Of a DNA stretch of 64,000 bases, positions 1-9,773 are shown one piece after another. The notes beneath the pieces are model-generated. The model worked only from the letters and a program-made list of their open reading frames with translations, searched no databases and was not told the origin of the DNA. A program made the position numbers and the translations under genes. This DNA comes from Leptolyngbya sp. PCC 7375. Lineage in GTDB: Bacteria; Cyanobacteriota; Cyanobacteriia; Phormidesmidales; Phormidesmidaceae. The number at the start of each line of letters is the position of its first letter. The first letter of the stretch is position 1. The DNA lies in NCBI RefSeq assembly GCF_000316115.1, contig NZ_JH993797.1, positions 3,024,486 through 3,088,485 on the forward strand, read 5' to 3'.

Positions 1-2316
1 GCTGGTATCGTTAACTACCTTAAACTGGTCTAGATCTAAATAACAGAGCACATGGGACTGATTTTGTTGCACAGCTGTTGTCACGATGTCTTCGAGTTCG
101 GCCTCAAAGTAGCGACGGTTAAACAATTCTGTTAATGTGTCATGGGTTGCCTGCCAGCTGAGCTGGCGTGCCATGGAACGAGACTGGGTCACATCATGAA
201 AAACCATGACAACCCCAATTAATTGACCGTTTTTGTCGCGAATTGGTGCGGCTGAGTCTTCAATACTAAATTCCTGGCCATCCCGTCGGATCAAAATAGT
301 GTGATTCGCTAACCCAGTGATAAGACCGACTAAGAGCACCTGTTCTACGGGATTAATGGCAGGTTCTCGAGTCGTTTCATTGATGATTTGAAAGACTTGG
401 GTTAAAGGGAGTCCACGGGCGGCTTGGGTAGTCCATCCTGTCATCGTCTCAGCTATTGGATTGAGGTGACGCACATTACCAGCAGCATCGGTAGTAATTA
501 CGGCATCACCAATAGAGTCCAAAGTCACTTGAGCCATTTCTTTTTCGGCCTCTAGTGCTGCTTCTAATTGTTTATGCTCAGTAATATCAGTAATAGTACC
601 AACGTAGCCCATGTAATCACCGTCATTGTCGTACTGAGGAACAGCCTGACCAAAGACCCAAGTCACACTGCCAGCAGGGGTTTGCAAGCGATACTCAGCC
701 TGAAAAGTTTGACCCGTTTGGGTAGCGTGATGCCATTGTTGCGATGTTCGCGTACGATCATCGCAATGAATTGCCTCAGCCCATCCTGTGCCTAATGCTG
801 CCTCTAATGAGAGGCCAGCAATCTTACACCAGCGTTCATTTACATAGACGCAATCGCCCCATCGATCAGCACGAAAGATCCCCACGGGAGCGGCAGCCGC
901 CAGACTAGCATAGTGATTCTGACTTTCCTCTAATTCAATTTCTATACGTTTGCGATCGCTAATATCTCGTCCTTCTGGAATAATCAAAATCACCTCACCT
1001 GCGTCATTTTTGACCGGACTCAGTGAAAAATCAATTGTAATAACTTGATTATTCCCCCCGATTACATCCACCTCATATCGAATGAATTCACCTTGAGCAG
1101 ATCGCTCAATATTCTCACGCAGTTGGGCCTGAATAGCAGCAGATAACCTCCACCAAGGTGCCTGCCAAAACGGTAAGTTGATGACATCTTCTTGACTTAG
1201 CCCAACAAAATCCAGTGCGGCCTGATTAGCTTCGATCAGAGTCCCATCAGGTTCTAGCAAACCAATAAACTGAAATGTGTGGTCAAAAATTGCCCGAAAT
1301 CGAGATTCACTAACTTTTATTTGCTGCTCTAATTGAGATGCTTTGGCCTGCAATAGATCTAAACGCTGATCTTGCAATCGATTTAGCTCTTCCCTCAGGA
1401 CTTGAATAGTACAATACATCTCTGACGGATCGAGCATTGATAGGATGCTGGTTTGGGTGACAAGCCCACCCAAGGCACCCTGATCAGAAACGACTAATCG
1501 ACGTACACCCATGGTTTGCATCTGTTTCTGAACAGTCCAAAGACTATCCTCAGGAGCAACACATTGCAAAGGTGTGCTCATTACAGCCTCGACCACCAGA
1601 GCAGATAAATCTATGGTTTGAGCCTGTAGCTTAACAATGTCACGCTCGGTCACAATGCCAATTGGCACTTGAGCACCTTTCCCATCATTGACGTCAACAA
1701 TGACAACACAGCTAACCTGATGGGTAGCCATAAGTCTAACCACACCTAGCAGTCGCTCGTCGGCAAGAGCCGTTACCACATGGGTAGACATCGCTTCATG
1801 AACCCGCCTCAAACGTAATAGATCAGCGGCCTTTAATGCTTGACGTAAGTTGGTATGCGTAACAACTCCCACAAGATGATACTGGTCATCTAACACAGGT
1901 AAATGGCGAATATTATGTCGCCTCAAAAGAGCAACTACATTAAACGGTCGCTCCAATTCTCCAGGCGAAATTGTAATCAGCCCACGACTCATCACTTCAG
2001 CAATGGTCAAAGCACTTAAATCTATATCCTGAGCAATGATTTTGACAACATCACGCTCAGTGAAAATGCCGAGTAGCTGCTCGCCAGACATGACCAGGCA
2101 GTAACTGGATGTGCGAGACCTATCGCTAACAGCATCTTGACTCTGGCTCTCGGCCTCATCAGCCTGACCATCTTCCCCTTGGGACATCCATGATAAAACC
2201 TGACTTAAGGGAACATGGGGCTCCACAATTAGAGGAGTTTGATCAAATCCGATCCGATTACTAAATCCCTCAGTTGATGGGATGGCAAGCTCACTATTAT
2301 CAGGATCTATACTCAT
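1..2316 (-). CDS. CBS-PAS-GGDEF multidomain sensor (C-terminus beyond window)
   Basis: My own reading of the reverse strand gives an uninterrupted 772-codon frame from ATG at 2316 that runs off the left edge. The order is: two pairs of CBS repeats (about residues 25-320, with repeated GIVTERDIVK-like and VMS motifs), a short coiled coil (ELNRLQDQ region), three PAS domains (about 350-715, with PAC-type endings such as GTITDITEHKQ), then the start of a GGDEF domain (HDTLTELFNRRYFE, then LCYLDLDQFKVVND). The family makes or degrades cyclic di-GMP in response to ligands bound by CBS and PAS. The GGEEF active site, and any EAL domain behind it, lie outside the window, so cyclase activity cannot be judged. 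No transmembrane segment is seen in the visible part, which suggests a cytosolic sensor. Confidence 0.9.
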   Translation of the reverse strand, partial: MSIDPDNSELAIPSTEGFSNRIGFDQTPLIVEPHVPLSQVLSWMSQGEDGQADEAESQSQDAVSDRSRTSSYCLVMSGEQLLGIFTERDVVKIIAQDIDLSALTIAEVMSRGLITISPGELERPFNVVALLRRHNIRHLPVLDDQYHLVGVVTHTNLRQALKAADLLRLRRVHEAMSTHVVTALADERLLGVVRLMATHQVSCVVIVDVNDGKGAQVPIGIVTERDIVKLQAQTIDLSALVVEAVMSTPLQCVAPEDSLWTVQKQMQTMGVRRLVVSDQGALGGLVTQTSILSMLDPSEMYCTIQVLREELNRLQDQRLDLLQAKASQLEQQIKVSESRFRAIFDHTFQFIGLLEPDGTLIEANQAALDFVGLSQEDVINLPFWQAPWWRLSAAIQAQLRENIERSAQGEFIRYEVDVIGGNNQVITIDFSLSPVKNDAGEVILIIPEGRDISDRKRIEIELEESQNHYASLAAAAPVGIFRADRWGDCVYVNERWCKIAGLSLEAALGTGWAEAIHCDDRTRTSQQWHHATQTGQTFQAEYRLQTPAGSVTWVFGQAVPQYDNDGDYMGYVGTITDITEHKQLEAALEAEKEMAQVTLDSIGDAVITTDAAGNVRHLNPIAETMTGWTTQAARGLPLTQVFQIINETTREPAINPVEQVLLVGLITGLANHTILIRRDGQEFSIEDSAAPIRDKNGQLIGVVMVFHDVTQSRSMARQLSWQATHDTLTELFNRRYFEAELEDIVTTAVQQNQSHVLCYLDLDQFKVVNDTS

Positions 2317-2800
2317 CAGCTATCTCAATCAGATATGCAAGCAAAAATATCCAAATCAATAAGTGAGCGTACAGTGTATGTTCTAAATCACATACCAGCA
2401 AAGGAGACTCTTATTGTTGGAATCGATTCACTCACTGTAAAGTCACGCTAATTTTGAAGTCACAGCTAAAGCATGATTGATTTCGCTGACACAAAAGCTC
2501 AATCTACACCACCCGACCTAGGGTTAAAATTGCGATGCAATTTTCTTCTGCATTAAAGGCTCTAAAAGTTCGCATACCTTACTCAAGATACATCATTTTA
2601 AGGAGGATATAGGAGGAGCCTGACTAATCAACAGTACCCTCTTGAGGGTAGGGAATTGCCGCTAAATGAAATATCCGTTTTACCTGGATATTAAGTGTTG
2701 GGTGCTTTAGCTTATAGACCTATACCTAGAACCTCATACTTTTGTTAAGTGGATAGTATCGAGCTCTGCCTTAGCCTCAGGGCTTCATAAACGGGCTATC
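2317..2800. other. Intergenic region, no gene seen
   Basis: AT-rich spacer of 484 bases between two leftward genes. It must hold the promoter of the CBS-PAS-GGDEF sensor, but I see no clear -35/-10 pair, hairpin or small frame with a good start. A purine-rich tract near 2601-2617 looks like two ribosome-binding sites in tandem, but no start codon follows it. Confidence 0.5.
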
Positions 2801-5800
2801 TTATGCTTCGCTCATGAGTTGCAATAACGCATCAGTAGAGAGCTTACCACTCATGTCAGCGCCTTCTAAAAGGCTGTCAGCTAGATCTCGTTTTTTATTG
2901 TGTAGTTCAACAATTTTTTCCTCAATAGTGCCTTCAGTGACTAGACGATAAATGGTAACTGGGCGAGTTTGGCCAATACGGTGGGCTCGGTCTGAAGCTT
3001 GATCTTCCACAGCTGGATTCCACCATGGATCCATATGGATCACATAGTCAGCCGCTGTCAGGTTAAGGCCAGTGCCACCCGCTTTTAGGCTGATTAAGAA
3101 CACATTACCCTCACCGGATTGAAACGCATCGACTCGCTGTTTACGCTGTTTGACTGGCGTGCTGCCATCCAGATACTGATAGGTAATATTTCGTTCATCC
3201 AGATACTCTCGTAAAATTGTTAGGTGATCGACAAACTGGCTAAACACCAAGGCTTTGTGACGGTTACTGAGTAATTCTTCTAACACTTCGCCAAACAACT
3301 GTAGCTTGGCGCTGGTGGGAGGCATCTCTGGCATCACTAGCTTGGGATTGCAGCATATACGTCGTAATCGAGTAATCTCAGCCAGGACCTGTAGGTGTTT
3401 AGCTCCAGCTTTTGCATCAGTTGTCGTAAGCTTTGCGATCGCATCCCGTCTCAGCGCCTCATACAGCGCTTTCTCCTCACCGCTCAGTTTCACATGAAGA
3501 GTAATCTCCGTACGAGAGGGCAGTTCATCCAACACTTGCGCCTTAGTACGCCGCAGCATAAAGGGTTGAATTAGTTTCTTAAGCCGTAAACGCGCCTGCT
3601 TGTCTTGATGACGTTCAATGGGAATCGCAAATCGTTCATTGAATTTCTCTGACGAGCCTAACAAGCCGGGGTTGATAAATCGAAACAGATTCCACAGTTC
3701 TCCCAGGTGGTTTTCAATGGGAGTACCAGTGGTCACCACCTTAAACCCAGCTTTGAGTTTCATCGCCGCCTGGGAACGCTTCGTAGCACTGTTTTTAATG
3801 GCCTGAGCCTCATCTAGCACAATGGTTTGCCATTCAATTTCTGCCAGCAGTGCCGCCACTTCCGGTTGCTGTAGCAGACCGTAGCTGCACACCAGTAAAT
3901 CAAACCCACTCAGTTGATCAACCACAGCTTGACGATCACCACTACCCAACTGGAATACATTGAGTGTGGGCGCAAACCGCTGCGCTTCACTAATCCAGTT
4001 AGCCCCCACACTGGTGGGGGCAACAACGAGTGTGGGTCCCCCAGGAGCCCGCATCAAAATCACCGCCAGTGCTTGGAGAGTTTTACCCAAGCCCATATCA
4101 TCAGCCAGGCAAGCACCCACCCGCCAGTGGGCAAGCTGGGCCAACCATTGAAACCCCTCCTGCTGATAGTCTCTTAGCTCAGCCTGTAGTGTGGAGGGAA
4201 CTTCTGGAGCGATAGTTTTAGATTCTTTTAGTCTTTTAATGTGGGATTTCCAGGTTTTATCAGCCTTTAACTGTCCCACTTCATCGAGAGTTTCTTCTAA
4301 AGCCAGGGCCGCTAATGGGTGAAAGCGAGCCCCTTTACCGTGACGTTCTGAATAGGCTCGAAATTCATCCAGCCGTTTACGAAAGGCTTGAGTCAAGGCC
4401 AAAAACTGACCATCACCTATGGGTATAAATCGACTAGAGGTTTGATCTAATAAGGATAGTAAAGCCTGCATATCCATGACACTGCCGTCATCTAGCTCTA
4501 GCTCGCCACTGACTGAGAACCAATCCTGTTCCTGCTTAATGTGCAACCGCCAGCCATCGATACCGGCTTTATTGCGAATCTTTAGTTTCTCTCCTTCAGG
4601 CCATTCCAAAACAATGTCTTCTTCCACAGCCTCAAGCTGCAACAACAGCTCCAGGCAGGTTTCGGGCTCGTCTAAAATCCATTCTCCTTCAGCTTCTTCC
4701 CCCAGCTGTAGCGCTGGACAAGCCTGCTGAATATCCTGGGCCAGGCGTTTTTCCATGGCTAAATCGCGAGTTGCCTGGGATCGTTTGCCATCAATTTCGG
4801 CAATCACTGTCTTGCGACCAGTTCCCGGCGGATAGTAAGCCCCAGAATTTGGGAAAGGCCGCGTCAACATTGATAACTTCAGACCATCACCGGCTGGCAT
4901 CAGGTGCACATGGGGTTTGGCGTCTGCCTCAATTGCTTCCACATCATCCATATCACCGTCGATGTCGGAGTGCACTGTTACCAAGCTCGACACCGATTGA
5001 ATGGCAGCCAGCACCTGCTCATGCCCGGCAGCAGGCACCGTCAATTGATTACGCTTACCCAAAATCTCGGCAATCTGCTGGTGTTCGGAGGTAACCTCCA
5101 AAACCTTGACCCGAGTGGGGGTTTCCTTCAACAAGGTAATGCCATCTCCTGGACTAATGGCAGGCTCCATCTTAAGTATGAGGGTACCATCGCCAGCCTG
5201 TTCAATCACCAACTCTGGTGTTGCGGCAACAATCTCCACACGCACCGTTGGAGAATCTTCCCAAAATACGAGGGGGTGACCCACTAAAGCCTTGATGGCG
5301 TCTCGATTAAGGGCGTATTGAGAACCAGAATAGTAGTCATATTTGATATGGTTGCAAGCCTTGAGATCCTGAGCTGTTAGATAATCAAATTCTGAGGCAT
5401 TCTTGGCCAGGCGACTGAGGGCAACAACGCGGCCTTTAGTCCACGTTCCCTTGGCACTGAGTTTTTGTTCTCGAGGCTGTAGCGACCAGTGCTTGGTATA
5501 CAGGGTCAAAAACCAGGCCAAACGCCGTTCTGTTTTGGCATCATTACTGCTGACACCGGCCACCTTGGTCAATGCCTTTAAGCTGATTTCCCAGGTGCTT
5601 TGGGGTTCTAGGGTATCAACAATTGAAACACCCACTCGCTGGTCAGCCCATGCTCGATAGTCACTATCCGGAATTAAACGACTGAGAATCTCAGCCGCTT
5701 CGGTGGCAAACCAATAGAATCCTGCATCGTTTGCCTCTTCGGCAAATATCCCGAGGGAACGAGGCGATTCTGCCCTAGCTTCATCCAAATCTAGCCAGTA

Positions 5801-7000
5801 AAGGCAGAGCTTGCTAAAAAATCGGCCAAAGCTATCTTCTGCATCATCCCCATAACATTCGATGAGCTCGAATAGTCTCTGACGAGCAGCGAGATTGCCT
5901 TGCTGGAGCACCGTCATCTCATGCAGCAAGCCGTAAGCATTACTCAAATAGCCAGAGTTTTGCATCAGTGGGGTGCTAATAGCAATCGCTTGTTTTAGAT
6001 GCTTGGCATCCCCGGACTTCAGCAAAGCCAACATATAAAACAAGCCAGCGATACCACCAATCACTGCTTTTTTGTTGAGCTGCTTACGGGCTAGCTTGGT
6101 AGCGGTTGCATAGTACTCCAGGGAGAGTTTGGTCTCCCCTAGCAACAATGCGAGTGCGCCTCTTAAAGCGGTGGCATAGACCTGGGACTGTTCGTCAACG
6201 GTTTTATCTAAGATGACTTCGGCCTCAGTCAGCCGGTTGCGCAACAGGTATTGCTCCACCAGCAATACATTGAACTCACTGGAATCAGCGGGATGATTTT
6301 CCAACAGGTCCAACAGCTGATCAGCGGGCTTTAACGAAGCTGTTGCCCCTACCAGGAGAGTTTTCAAAACCATGCTGTAATGTTCAGCAGGCAGTCTTTG
6401 CAACCAGGTCACATCAAAGGGGTTGTTGACGACATCTAGGAGAAAATCTTCTAGGGCAACGGGCGTAGCGTAGTAGTTATAGTTGCTATAGTCGAGAAAC
6501 AGCTGAGGCAAAGCGTCATAGTCCTGCTCGTAAAGCGCCAAACGCGCTTCACGATATAGCTCGTCTTTAGATCGGCAAATATGGCGTATGCGATTGACCC
6601 GACCGCTATATTGGCGATGTGGATGAAAGATATTTCTAACGGCCTGAAGCATTGGCTCAAACGGGCCTGATTGAACCACATCCCGAGTGACCTGTTCCAC
6701 AATCAGGGGGTGGCATTGGGGTAAATGCCCGGCACCATAAATCAGCAGTTGGTCATTAATCAGCCCCGTAATCTGAGTTTTTAGAGAGCTGGGGGTAATG
6801 GTTTTACCCGTTTTAGTAGTGATGCCAACATAGTTGAGGGCTGTAGCGGCATTTGCAAGGCTAGTGGGTCCGTAAAAGATTGAGAGCAATTGGACAATAC
6901 TTTTACGTAAAGACGTTTGTTGCTGATAGGTTGTGAAAAGTTGCGATCGCAGCTCCTCAAAATCGAGCAGCTCGTCGTCTTCATCTCTCCAGCTATCCAT
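2801..7000 (-). CDS. SNF2/Rad54-family DEAD-like helicase, 1399 aa
   Basis: Swi2/Snf2 ATPase of the bacterial HepA/RapA-like type; such proteins translocate on double-stranded DNA and remodel DNA-protein complexes. The C-terminal ~500 residues hold the two RecA lobes: DDMGLGKTLQ (Walker A, about residue 965), DEAQ box (about 1061), TTGTPIEN (motif III), FSQFVDHL, AGGTGLNLT and DRAHRIGQ (motif VI, about 1340). The N-terminal ~700 residues are helical and look like degenerate TPR or SEL1-like repeats. A central region of about 250 residues resembles the SNF2-associated N-terminal domains of bacterial members. The ATG at 7000 is the first start in frame. It is transcribed in the same direction as the sensor, 484 bases upstream of it. 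Confidence 0.93.
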   Translation of the reverse strand: MDSWRDEDDELLDFEELRSQLFTTYQQQTSLRKSIVQLLSIFYGPTSLANAATALNYVGITTKTGKTITPSSLKTQITGLINDQLLIYGAGHLPQCHPLIVEQVTRDVVQSGPFEPMLQAVRNIFHPHRQYSGRVNRIRHICRSKDELYREARLALYEQDYDALPQLFLDYSNYNYYATPVALEDFLLDVVNNPFDVTWLQRLPAEHYSMVLKTLLVGATASLKPADQLLDLLENHPADSSEFNVLLVEQYLLRNRLTEAEVILDKTVDEQSQVYATALRGALALLLGETKLSLEYYATATKLARKQLNKKAVIGGIAGLFYMLALLKSGDAKHLKQAIAISTPLMQNSGYLSNAYGLLHEMTVLQQGNLAARQRLFELIECYGDDAEDSFGRFFSKLCLYWLDLDEARAESPRSLGIFAEEANDAGFYWFATEAAEILSRLIPDSDYRAWADQRVGVSIVDTLEPQSTWEISLKALTKVAGVSSNDAKTERRLAWFLTLYTKHWSLQPREQKLSAKGTWTKGRVVALSRLAKNASEFDYLTAQDLKACNHIKYDYYSGSQYALNRDAIKALVGHPLVFWEDSPTVRVEIVAATPELVIEQAGDGTLILKMEPAISPGDGITLLKETPTRVKVLEVTSEHQQIAEILGKRNQLTVPAAGHEQVLAAIQSVSSLVTVHSDIDGDMDDVEAIEADAKPHVHLMPAGDGLKLSMLTRPFPNSGAYYPPGTGRKTVIAEIDGKRSQATRDLAMEKRLAQDIQQACPALQLGEEAEGEWILDEPETCLELLLQLEAVEEDIVLEWPEGEKLKIRNKAGIDGWRLHIKQEQDWFSVSGELELDDGSVMDMQALLSLLDQTSSRFIPIGDGQFLALTQAFRKRLDEFRAYSERHGKGARFHPLAALALEETLDEVGQLKADKTWKSHIKRLKESKTIAPEVPSTLQAELRDYQQEGFQWLAQLAHWRVGACLADDMGLGKTLQALAVILMRAPGGPTLVVAPTSVGANWISEAQRFAPTLNVFQLGSGDRQAVVDQLSGFDLLVCSYGLLQQPEVAALLAEIEWQTIVLDEAQAIKNSATKRSQAAMKLKAGFKVVTTGTPIENHLGELWNLFRFINPGLLGSSEKFNERFAIPIERHQDKQARLRLKKLIQPFMLRRTKAQVLDELPSRTEITLHVKLSGEEKALYEALRRDAIAKLTTTDAKAGAKHLQVLAEITRLRRICCNPKLVMPEMPPTSAKLQLFGEVLEELLSNRHKALVFSQFVDHLTILREYLDERNITYQYLDGSTPVKQRKQRVDAFQSGEGNVFLISLKAGGTGLNLTAADYVIHMDPWWNPAVEDQASDRAHRIGQTRPVTIYRLVTEGTIEEKIVELHNKKRDLADSLLEGADMSGKLSTDALLQLMSEA

Positions 7001-7121
7001 CTACATCCCCAGTATGCTTGCCTAAATGGTTGATTATAGCTTGGCGCACATAGTTCAGGCTATAGCCGATCGCTGGAAGCGTTAGGGAAAGCTGAGAAAT
7101 CAGGAGCGGTTAAGTCCGCTC

Positions 7122-8222
7122 TCAAGCCGCGATTCGATGCCTGGTAGTACTGGCATCACACGTCTCATCACACCTCTGCTGGGCAACAGCGGGTGTATTT
7201 CGGAGGCGATGGACCAGGGCCAATGCATTAAATTCTAAGTCCCGACAGCTGAGGGGCTGAATAAATTTATCCAGTGGGTTGAAGTCAACCACACACTGGC
7301 CTAATTGAATCCCCACTGGCTCTAAATGGTTGCCTTTGAGAAACCGTCGCCGAATGTGGGGCTGTTCATGCATCAGCTGTTGACAGGTATTGGCGGTATT
7401 GCGATCGCGAGCAAATTGGATCAGCCCGGTGAAATGAAATAGCCGACTATGGGCAATCAGCTGATGGGTTTGATCAACAGTAGGGGATGCCGTCAGCAGT
7501 TTACTCAAAACCCATCGTAGCAATTTGGCAGGCACAGGCACTTTAATCGCAGGGGCCAACCATAAAGAAGCCTGTTGCATAATCGACGGCAGACCGTAAT
7601 CAACAGTCTGCCCGGTCAGCCGTTGGATACGCTGTTCCATCAGACGTAGACGCGCATTGAGGCAGGATAATCCCTGCTGAATCTCTTTTAGCTGCCGAGT
7701 GCTAGGGTCGTGCGGCGGCAACGATTGCCAGCATTCTGTTAACACCTCTGTAGAGGACAAAAGTTCTAGTAGGGCTACATACTTACAGCCCAGGCCATGG
7801 CCGATCCAAGTGTAGTTAGCCGCATTTAAGTACACCGCTGACTCATACCCTTTAGCCATTGCCGCCTCGACCATTGAGCCCCGTAACGTGTAGTGCTCAT
7901 CTAAAAGGTCAATGGCTGTGGACCAATGGTGCAACGTAAACCGAAACGGCAAAGCGACAACGGTATAGCCAGCCGAAAAAAGACTTTTGAGAAAATGACG
8001 ATACACGAGGGTGGGAAATGTCCCCCACAGAGCACTGCCTACAAACTGAATCACACCTTTGGGTTGGGGATGGAGGGCAACCCAACTGTGGGAATACGGT
8101 TCAAATTGAAACCGAGCGGCATTACTAAGCGACGATAAAACCATAGAAAATAATGTATGAAAAGACTCCCAAAGCCGCTGTAAATATTCAGCCGTTACTG
8201 CCTGAGTATAGGAACCGATCAA
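7122..8222 (-). CDS. DUF1350 family protein (alpha/beta-hydrolase-like), 366 aa
   Basis: The region KGVIQFVGSALWGTFP (residues 55-70) and the later GHGLGCKYVALLELL match DUF1350, a family shared by cyanobacteria and plastids with an alpha/beta-hydrolase-like core. The nucleophile elbow reads GHGLG at residues 141-145. In relatives I recall GHSLG, so the serine position appears to be glycine here, which would argue against ordinary hydrolase activity. A second start at residue 27 (MVLSSLSNAARF) would remove an N-terminal tail that is not typical of the family. The biochemical role of the family is unknown. It lies 121 bases from the helicase gene and could be co-transcribed with it. Confidence 0.75.
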   Translation of the reverse strand: MIGSYTQAVTAEYLQRLWESFHTLFSMVLSSLSNAARFQFEPYSHSWVALHPQPKGVIQFVGSALWGTFPTLVYRHFLKSLFSAGYTVVALPFRFTLHHWSTAIDLLDEHYTLRGSMVEAAMAKGYESAVYLNAANYTWIGHGLGCKYVALLELLSSTEVLTECWQSLPPHDPSTRQLKEIQQGLSCLNARLRLMEQRIQRLTGQTVDYGLPSIMQQASLWLAPAIKVPVPAKLLRWVLSKLLTASPTVDQTHQLIAHSRLFHFTGLIQFARDRNTANTCQQLMHEQPHIRRRFLKGNHLEPVGIQLGQCVVDFNPLDKFIQPLSCRDLEFNALALVHRLRNTPAVAQQRCDETCDASTTRHRIAA

Positions 8223-8485
8223 CCCAACAGGTTACAAACCAAGACTTGAGAGATGAAACCATACCGAGGAGCAGCACCGCCGATCTTAGACACCTCTGAA
8301 TTGTTACCCCGCCAATATTCATAATTCCGGACAGTCCTGGAAAACTAATACCGCTGTGTAATGCCTTTGCAGGAGTACACAAAAGGGTACTACCCAAACT
8401 CAAAGGTTTTAAGCCAAAGTAACAACAGCTTGCCTTGAGAGTGAAGCAGCGTGTGGCTGGTCTGACACTGTCAGTTAACTGATCT

Positions 8486-8620
8486 TTCAAACTTGCATCA
8501 GGGTTGGGGAGTTATCGTTCTCCCCTGGCGGTTCTTGCCATGCAAGAATCCGTGTCTTCCACAGTGGGAATAAGTCTCTAAGTGAGGAGTTGCTAGTTGT
8601 AAGCGGCTCCTTTTTTGTCT
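8486..8620 (+). ncRNA. Candidate structured small RNA with intrinsic terminator
   Basis: The plus strand shows two perfect hairpins in a row: 8506-8525 (6-bp stem, 8-nt loop) and 8530-8550 (stem of 7 to 9 bp, 3-nt loop). A terminator at 8586-8616 follows. No convincing protein-coding frame covers them. The flanking genes both read leftwards, so a rightward transcript ending in a terminator here would be an independent RNA. The 5' end is a guess, and I cannot match it to a named family. Confidence 0.45.
8586..8616 (+). terminator. Rho-independent terminator, rightward
   Basis: An 8-bp stem (GGAGTTGC against GCGGCTCC, with two G-T pairs) and a 9-nt loop are followed directly by six T residues on the plus strand. 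The minus strand has no matching T-run, so it terminates rightward transcription only. Confidence 0.7.
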
Positions 8621-8698
8621 TAGGTATAAGGATATGTCTAGAAAAGACGCTACCCATTACTCAGCCCCCTAGCCCCCCAAATGTAAAGGTTTCCATGG

Positions 8699-9670
8699 TT
8701 AGACTCCCTGATTCAACCCTGCCTGCTCCGGCAGCCCCAACATGATGTTCATATTTTGCACAGCAGCCCCTGAAGCCCCTTTGCCTAAATTATCCAATCG
8801 TGCTGCGACCAATGCCTCGTGGGTATCGTCCTTAGCAAAGACGAACAGTTGGACCTGATTAGTTCCGTTAGCCGCTTTCGTATCCAGAAACTTGCCATCA
8901 CGCAGCTCCGCTTCATCCGCCAAAGCCGCCACCTGCACAAAGGGTTCATCGGCATAGTAATCCGTGAGGGCAGCGCACAGTTGCTGACCAGTTGGTGGAT
9001 GATCCAACGTCCACAGCGGCAGCGGAATTTGCACCAGCATGCCCTGCTCAAACGTACCTACCGCTGGCAAAAATAAGGGCGCATGGACCAAGCCAGAATA
9101 TTGATGCATCTCTTGCACATGCTTATGGTCAAAGGCCAGACCGTACACACCATAGGGATAAAGTGGTTCCGATTCACCGTGATACCCGGCATAGGTCTCC
9201 ATCAACTTACGGCCTCCACCGGAATATCCGGAAATCGCATTAATGGTGACCGGGAAACTAGCGGGAATTAGACCAGAGGTCATTAATGGCTTGATGGCTG
9301 CTAGAAATCCGGTAGGGTAACAGCCTGGATTACTAACACGATGGGCTTTTGCGATCGCATCCCGCTGCCCCGGTGCTAACTCGGGGAATCCATACACCCA
9401 ATCCTGATGGGTACGATGGGCTGTGCTAGCATCCAAAATTTTAACCGTGGGACTTGACACCAGATCAACCACCTCACGAGCGGCGGCATCGGGCAAACAC
9501 AAAATCGCCACATCCACAGAATCAATCAGTTTTGCCCGCTCTGCCACATCTTTGCGCTGAGCAGGATCAATACTGACAACCGTGACATCTTCTCGCTGGG
9601 CTAAGCGGGCATAAATCTGCAGCCCGGTTGTACCTGCTTCACCATCAATAAAAACCCTGGGCTGCACCAT
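8699..9670 (-). CDS. argC: N-acetyl-gamma-glutamyl-phosphate reductase (type 2)
   Basis: Third step of arginine synthesis: NADPH-dependent reduction of N-acetylglutamyl phosphate to the semialdehyde. The N-terminus VFIDGEAGTTGLQIYARL is the nucleotide-binding motif of the shorter type 2 enzymes (about 310-325 aa; 323 here). The catalytic cysteine is C117 in SNPGCYPTG. The ATG at 9670 places the start just before the first beta strand. No other arginine gene is nearby, which is usual for cyanobacteria. The next gene upstream is divergent. Confidence 0.93.
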   Translation of the reverse strand: MVQPRVFIDGEAGTTGLQIYARLAQREDVTVVSIDPAQRKDVAERAKLIDSVDVAILCLPDAAAREVVDLVSSPTVKILDASTAHRTHQDWVYGFPELAPGQRDAIAKAHRVSNPGCYPTGFLAAIKPLMTSGLIPASFPVTINAISGYSGGGRKLMETYAGYHGESEPLYPYGVYGLAFDHKHVQEMHQYSGLVHAPLFLPAVGTFEQGMLVQIPLPLWTLDHPPTGQQLCAALTDYYADEPFVQVAALADEAELRDGKFLDTKAANGTNQVQLFVFAKDDTHEALVAARLDNLGKGASGAAVQNMNIMLGLPEQAGLNQGV

Positions 9671-9773
9671 GGGACAACTCCTGATTACTCTCTTAAACCG
9701 TCTGTGTCATTTTATAGGGCCATGATTCGGTGGACCATGGTCATTGGCTTAATATCAAACAGAATTGTTCAGT

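Noticed and set aside
4904..5287. 127-codon plus-strand frame inside the SNF2 gene
   Set aside because: Antisense shadow of a clearly coding helicase region, without a start signal or recognisable product.
8486..8620. 6S RNA (ssaA) identity for the structured segment
   Set aside because: The 5' region does not pair with the 3' end to form the closing stem and no large central bubble is evident; left as an unnamed candidate.
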